NCBI RefSeq assembly: GCF_015500095.1 | Contig: NZ_CP062983.1 | Span: 3,224,001 to 3,288,000 of the forward strand | DNA: 64,000 nucleotides | Direction of reading: 5' to 3' | Origin: Phototrophicus methaneseepsis | Lineage (GTDB): Bacteria; Chloroflexota; Anaerolineae; Aggregatilineales; Phototrophicaceae | Shown here: positions 62,236-64,000 of the stretch, piece after piece | Numbering within the stretch: position 1 is the stretch's first letter | Layout of the letters: every line of letters starts with the position of its first letter | Notes under the pieces: generated by a model | What the model was told of the DNA's origin: nothing | The model's database searches: none | The model's input: the letters and a program-made list of their open reading frames with translations, nothing else | Position numbers and translations under genes: made by a program

Positions 62236-63435
62236 TTATTGGGTGATGTGGCTGTATTCTGGAATGAAGCGCCACATCATGATAAATGCGACCATACCAA
62301 TGATGAGCGAGGCTAGCCCAATGGTGCCGAAGTTACCCGTACTGGCGAAGAACATGCCTCCGAGACTGGCCCCGGCCATGCGGCCCAGGGCATGTGCGCC
62401 GCCGATAGTGCTCATCATGACGGTACGCGCCTCTGGGAGGACTTCTGTAAACAATGGGAAGGAGGCAACAATCGCCATTTCTACACAGGCGAACATCAGG
62501 AAAAGGCTGGCTAGTGTAAGAAACAGGTTGCTGTTGAACTGGGGCAGTAACACATAAGCAATTGCTGCCCCGAAGGCACCAATCAACGTGAGCGGACGCT
62601 TGCCAATGCGATCCGCTAGTATAATGACCATACCTTCTCCTAGTGCTTCCGCCAGTGCGACGACGATCGTCACTGTTCCCAGCGCCGTCAGCGGTAAATC
62701 GAAGGCGGCTTCCATATAAAGCCCATAATTAATGAAGAACAGTTCGTTTGCACCCACCAGGGTGAGCGAAAATATCAATGCAGCAATAGCCGCAGGGGAA
62801 CGTAGGAGCGATCCCCATCCGATGAACGGATTGAGTGAAACGCGCTTTTGCTTACGCTCCTCTGCATCAGAGGATAGCAAAAAGAACATGGCGAGCGTCA
62901 TCACGCCCAATAAGATGGCGAAGACGAGCATCAGCAGTTGTAACGTGCTGCGCTCTAGGATGAAGCCCGCAAGAGGGGCCACGACGAACAAAGCGCCTGC
63001 CCAGCTCAACTCGACGATGCCGAGCGCACGTCCACGGCGGTTATAGGGGATGATGTCCCCGATGTAAGCTTGCATGGTGGGGTTGAAGATGACTTTGCCC
63101 ATGCCAAAGGTGAGCATCACCAGCACAAACACGCTGAACTGGGGTACGAAGGCCCCAATGAGCGCTGCCACGACCATAGCCAGCAGGCACAGCACCATAA
63201 CGCGTTTGCGTCCGTATCGCTCAGCCAGGGTGCCGAATAGGGGGCTTGTCAGGCCGATACCGGCCTGTGATGCCAACACGTTCTGGACCGCTGCGGGGCT
63301 GACGCCGAGCTGTGCTGCAATCGGCCCGACGAAGGGATATACAAAACGGCGCGTCATATCAATCGTGAGGCGAGAAAGGGTGAGCAGGACAATACTGCGT
63401 GTATTGTCAGTTTCTGTTTTGTGATGGGCAGGCAT
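62236..63435 (-). CDS. MFS transporter
   Basis: The 399-residue protein has about 12 hydrophobic segments and the MFS loop motif PLFGTLAERYGRKRVMVLCLLAM between segments 2 and 3. The second half includes VALAEALGEGMVIILADRIGKRPLTLIG, a related loop. It resembles drug/proton antiporters of the DHA1 branch. The substrate is not readable. It is in the same direction as the partial phosphatase-fold gene next to it and lies 8 bases... downstream of that gene's stop, suggesting co-expression. Confidence 0.87.
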   Translation of the reverse strand: MPAHHKTETDNTRSIVLLTLSRLTIDMTRRFVYPFVGPIAAQLGVSPAAVQNVLASQAGIGLTSPLFGTLAERYGRKRVMVLCLLAMVVAALIGAFVPQFSVFVLVMLTFGMGKVIFNPTMQAYIGDIIPYNRRGRALGIVELSWAGALFVVAPLAGFILERSTLQLLMLVFAILLGVMTLAMFFLLSSDAEERKQKRVSLNPFIGWGSLLRSPAAIAALIFSLTLVGANELFFINYGLYMEAAFDLPLTALGTVTIVVALAEALGEGMVIILADRIGKRPLTLIGAFGAAIAYVLLPQFNSNLFLTLASLFLMFACVEMAIVASFPLFTEVLPEARTVMMSTIGGAHALGRMAGASLGGMFFASTGNFGTIGLASLIIGMVAFIMMWRFIPEYSHITQ

Positions 63436-63442
63436 AAGTTCT

Positions 63443-64000
63443 TTATTCTGTTAGTAGACGCAGTACACGTGGTGTAATATGCGTCAGATCGCTATAGCCT
63501 TCAGCAAAATCTTGATGTCGAGCACCGTAGATTAATGTGGGAACATCATTCTCTGTATGATGGCGATCGCCAATAAGCTCCATATTACCATGGTCGCTGG
63601 TGATGATGACAAGGCCTTCTTGGGGGTCCCAATGATCAACGATCCCATGCATCACACCATCAAAGCGCTCTAACAAGGCCACGCCATATTCAAACGGTCC
63701 ACGATGGCCGACATAGTCCGTTATCCAATGTGAATGCATGCTGAAGTCGTATTGGCGAGCGAGCGCCACAAGCTGGCGCCCCGCTTCATAAGGTGTGTAA
63801 CGGGGTACATCTGTGATGTGCAGATGATCGTGCCATTCATCGCCTGTGTATTCCGCTGTGAGTGCGTTTTCCTGGCGCACGTCTTCATCTGTAAAAAGGG
63901 ATTGACCACTCTCCCTGGCCGCTTGTTGAATGCTAGAAGGCAGCGTCTTGCCACGTTCAATGCTCTTGAGCAGGGAGGGCGGATAGCCATCGAGCAGGGA
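63443..64000 (-). CDS. Alkaline-phosphatase-superfamily (phosphoglycerate-mutase-like metalloenzyme) protein, partial
   Basis: The frame is open to the window edge and 185 residues are visible. The visible part begins SLLDGYPPSLL and includes DEDVRQENALTAEYTGDEWHD, DFSMHSHWITDYVGHRGPFEYGVALLERFDGVMHGIV, IITSDHGNMELIGDRHHTENDVPTLIYG. The metal-binding TSDHGN and HHTENDVP motifs are those of the C-terminal half of cofactor-independent phosphoglycerate mutase and other alkaline-phosphatase-like metalloenzymes. Specific reaction not readable from half a protein. A GTG at 63880 could be mistaken for the start, but upstream residues fit the same protein. Confidence 0.82.
   Translation of the reverse strand, partial: SLLDGYPPSLLKSIERGKTLPSSIQQAARESGQSLFTDEDVRQENALTAEYTGDEWHDHLHITDVPRYTPYEAGRQLVALARQYDFSMHSHWITDYVGHRGPFEYGVALLERFDGVMHGIVDHWDPQEGLVIITSDHGNMELIGDRHHTENDVPTLIYGARHQDFAEGYSDLTHITPRVLRLLTE

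Overview
The window looks like chromosomal DNA of a mid-GC bacterium, most likely a Chloroflexota (Anaerolineae-like) heterotroph. This placement is an inference from several signs: secreted proteins with long Thr/Pro linkers and SH3 domains, a topoisomerase I with an extra N-terminal zinc ribbon, many sugar-acid and glycoside-hydrolase genes, and ECF sigma / anti-sigma-like pairs. It is not a phage or plasmid: I see no integrase, replication gene, intact transposase or CRISPR array. One tRNA gene (Arg, anticodon CCG) is present.

Layout. 0-3.7 kb (all minus): two GT4 glycosyltransferases (one cut by the window edge), a small membrane protein, an amino-acid-type solute-binding protein and a clan GH-A glycosidase. 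3.9-5.4 kb: a TIR domain fused to a formylglycine-generating-enzyme fold, the one gene here with a possible conflict or signalling role. 5.4-11.4 kb: msrA, then a minus-strand catabolic operon (NAD-dependent epimerase/dehydrogenase, mannonate-dehydratase-like, RraA-like, enolase-superfamily dehydratase) and an aldo/keto reductase, together suggesting uronate or aldonate use. 11.7-18.3 kb: orphan Leu/Ile/Val-type binding protein, GH1-like hydrolase, ECF sigma factor with a membrane anti-sigma-like partner, MFS exporter. 18.4-25.1 kb: a sugar ABC uptake cassette (binding protein and two permeases, no ATPase), a GH42 beta-galactosidase and a LacI regulator. 25.3-31.3 kb: AraC regulator, cupin, a decayed DUF2255 gene, zinc alcohol dehydrogenase, aldo/keto reductase, MarR regulator and alpha/beta hydrolase with a clear palindromic operator on its promoter. 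31.5-34.2 kb: GH2 glycosidase and a DHFR/RibD-like protein.

34.6-44.6 kb is the most unusual part. A five-gene plus-strand operon encodes a PCYCGC lipoprotein, a membrane-anchored CuA-type cupredoxin, a DUF1573-like protein, a multi-pass polyferredoxin and a CuA-cytochrome c fusion. Next to it are a two-component system whose kinase ends in a YHS-type Cys cluster, a CopZ-like copper chaperone, a CopB-type copper ATPase, a rhodanese lipoprotein and a DUF2085 membrane protein. A palindrome, CGCCAAATGGCG or a close match, stands before every transcription unit in the block, so I propose one copper-responsive regulon that handles copper and moves electrons outside the cytoplasmic membrane. No oxidase catalytic subunit (no CcoN/CtaD) and no NosZ is present, so its terminal partner is unknown.

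45-54 kb is an envelope region: tRNA-Arg, a lipoprotein, an SH3/Thr-Pro/zinc-ribbon transmembrane protein, an M23 peptidase lipoprotein, a large SH3-containing binding protein, greA and a Pro/Gln-rich membrane protein. 54.5-62.1 kb is a housekeeping block on the minus strand (ffh, rpsP, khpA, rimM, dprA, manC, topA in transcription order), followed upstream by an MFS transporter and a truncated alkaline-phosphatase-superfamily enzyme at the right edge.
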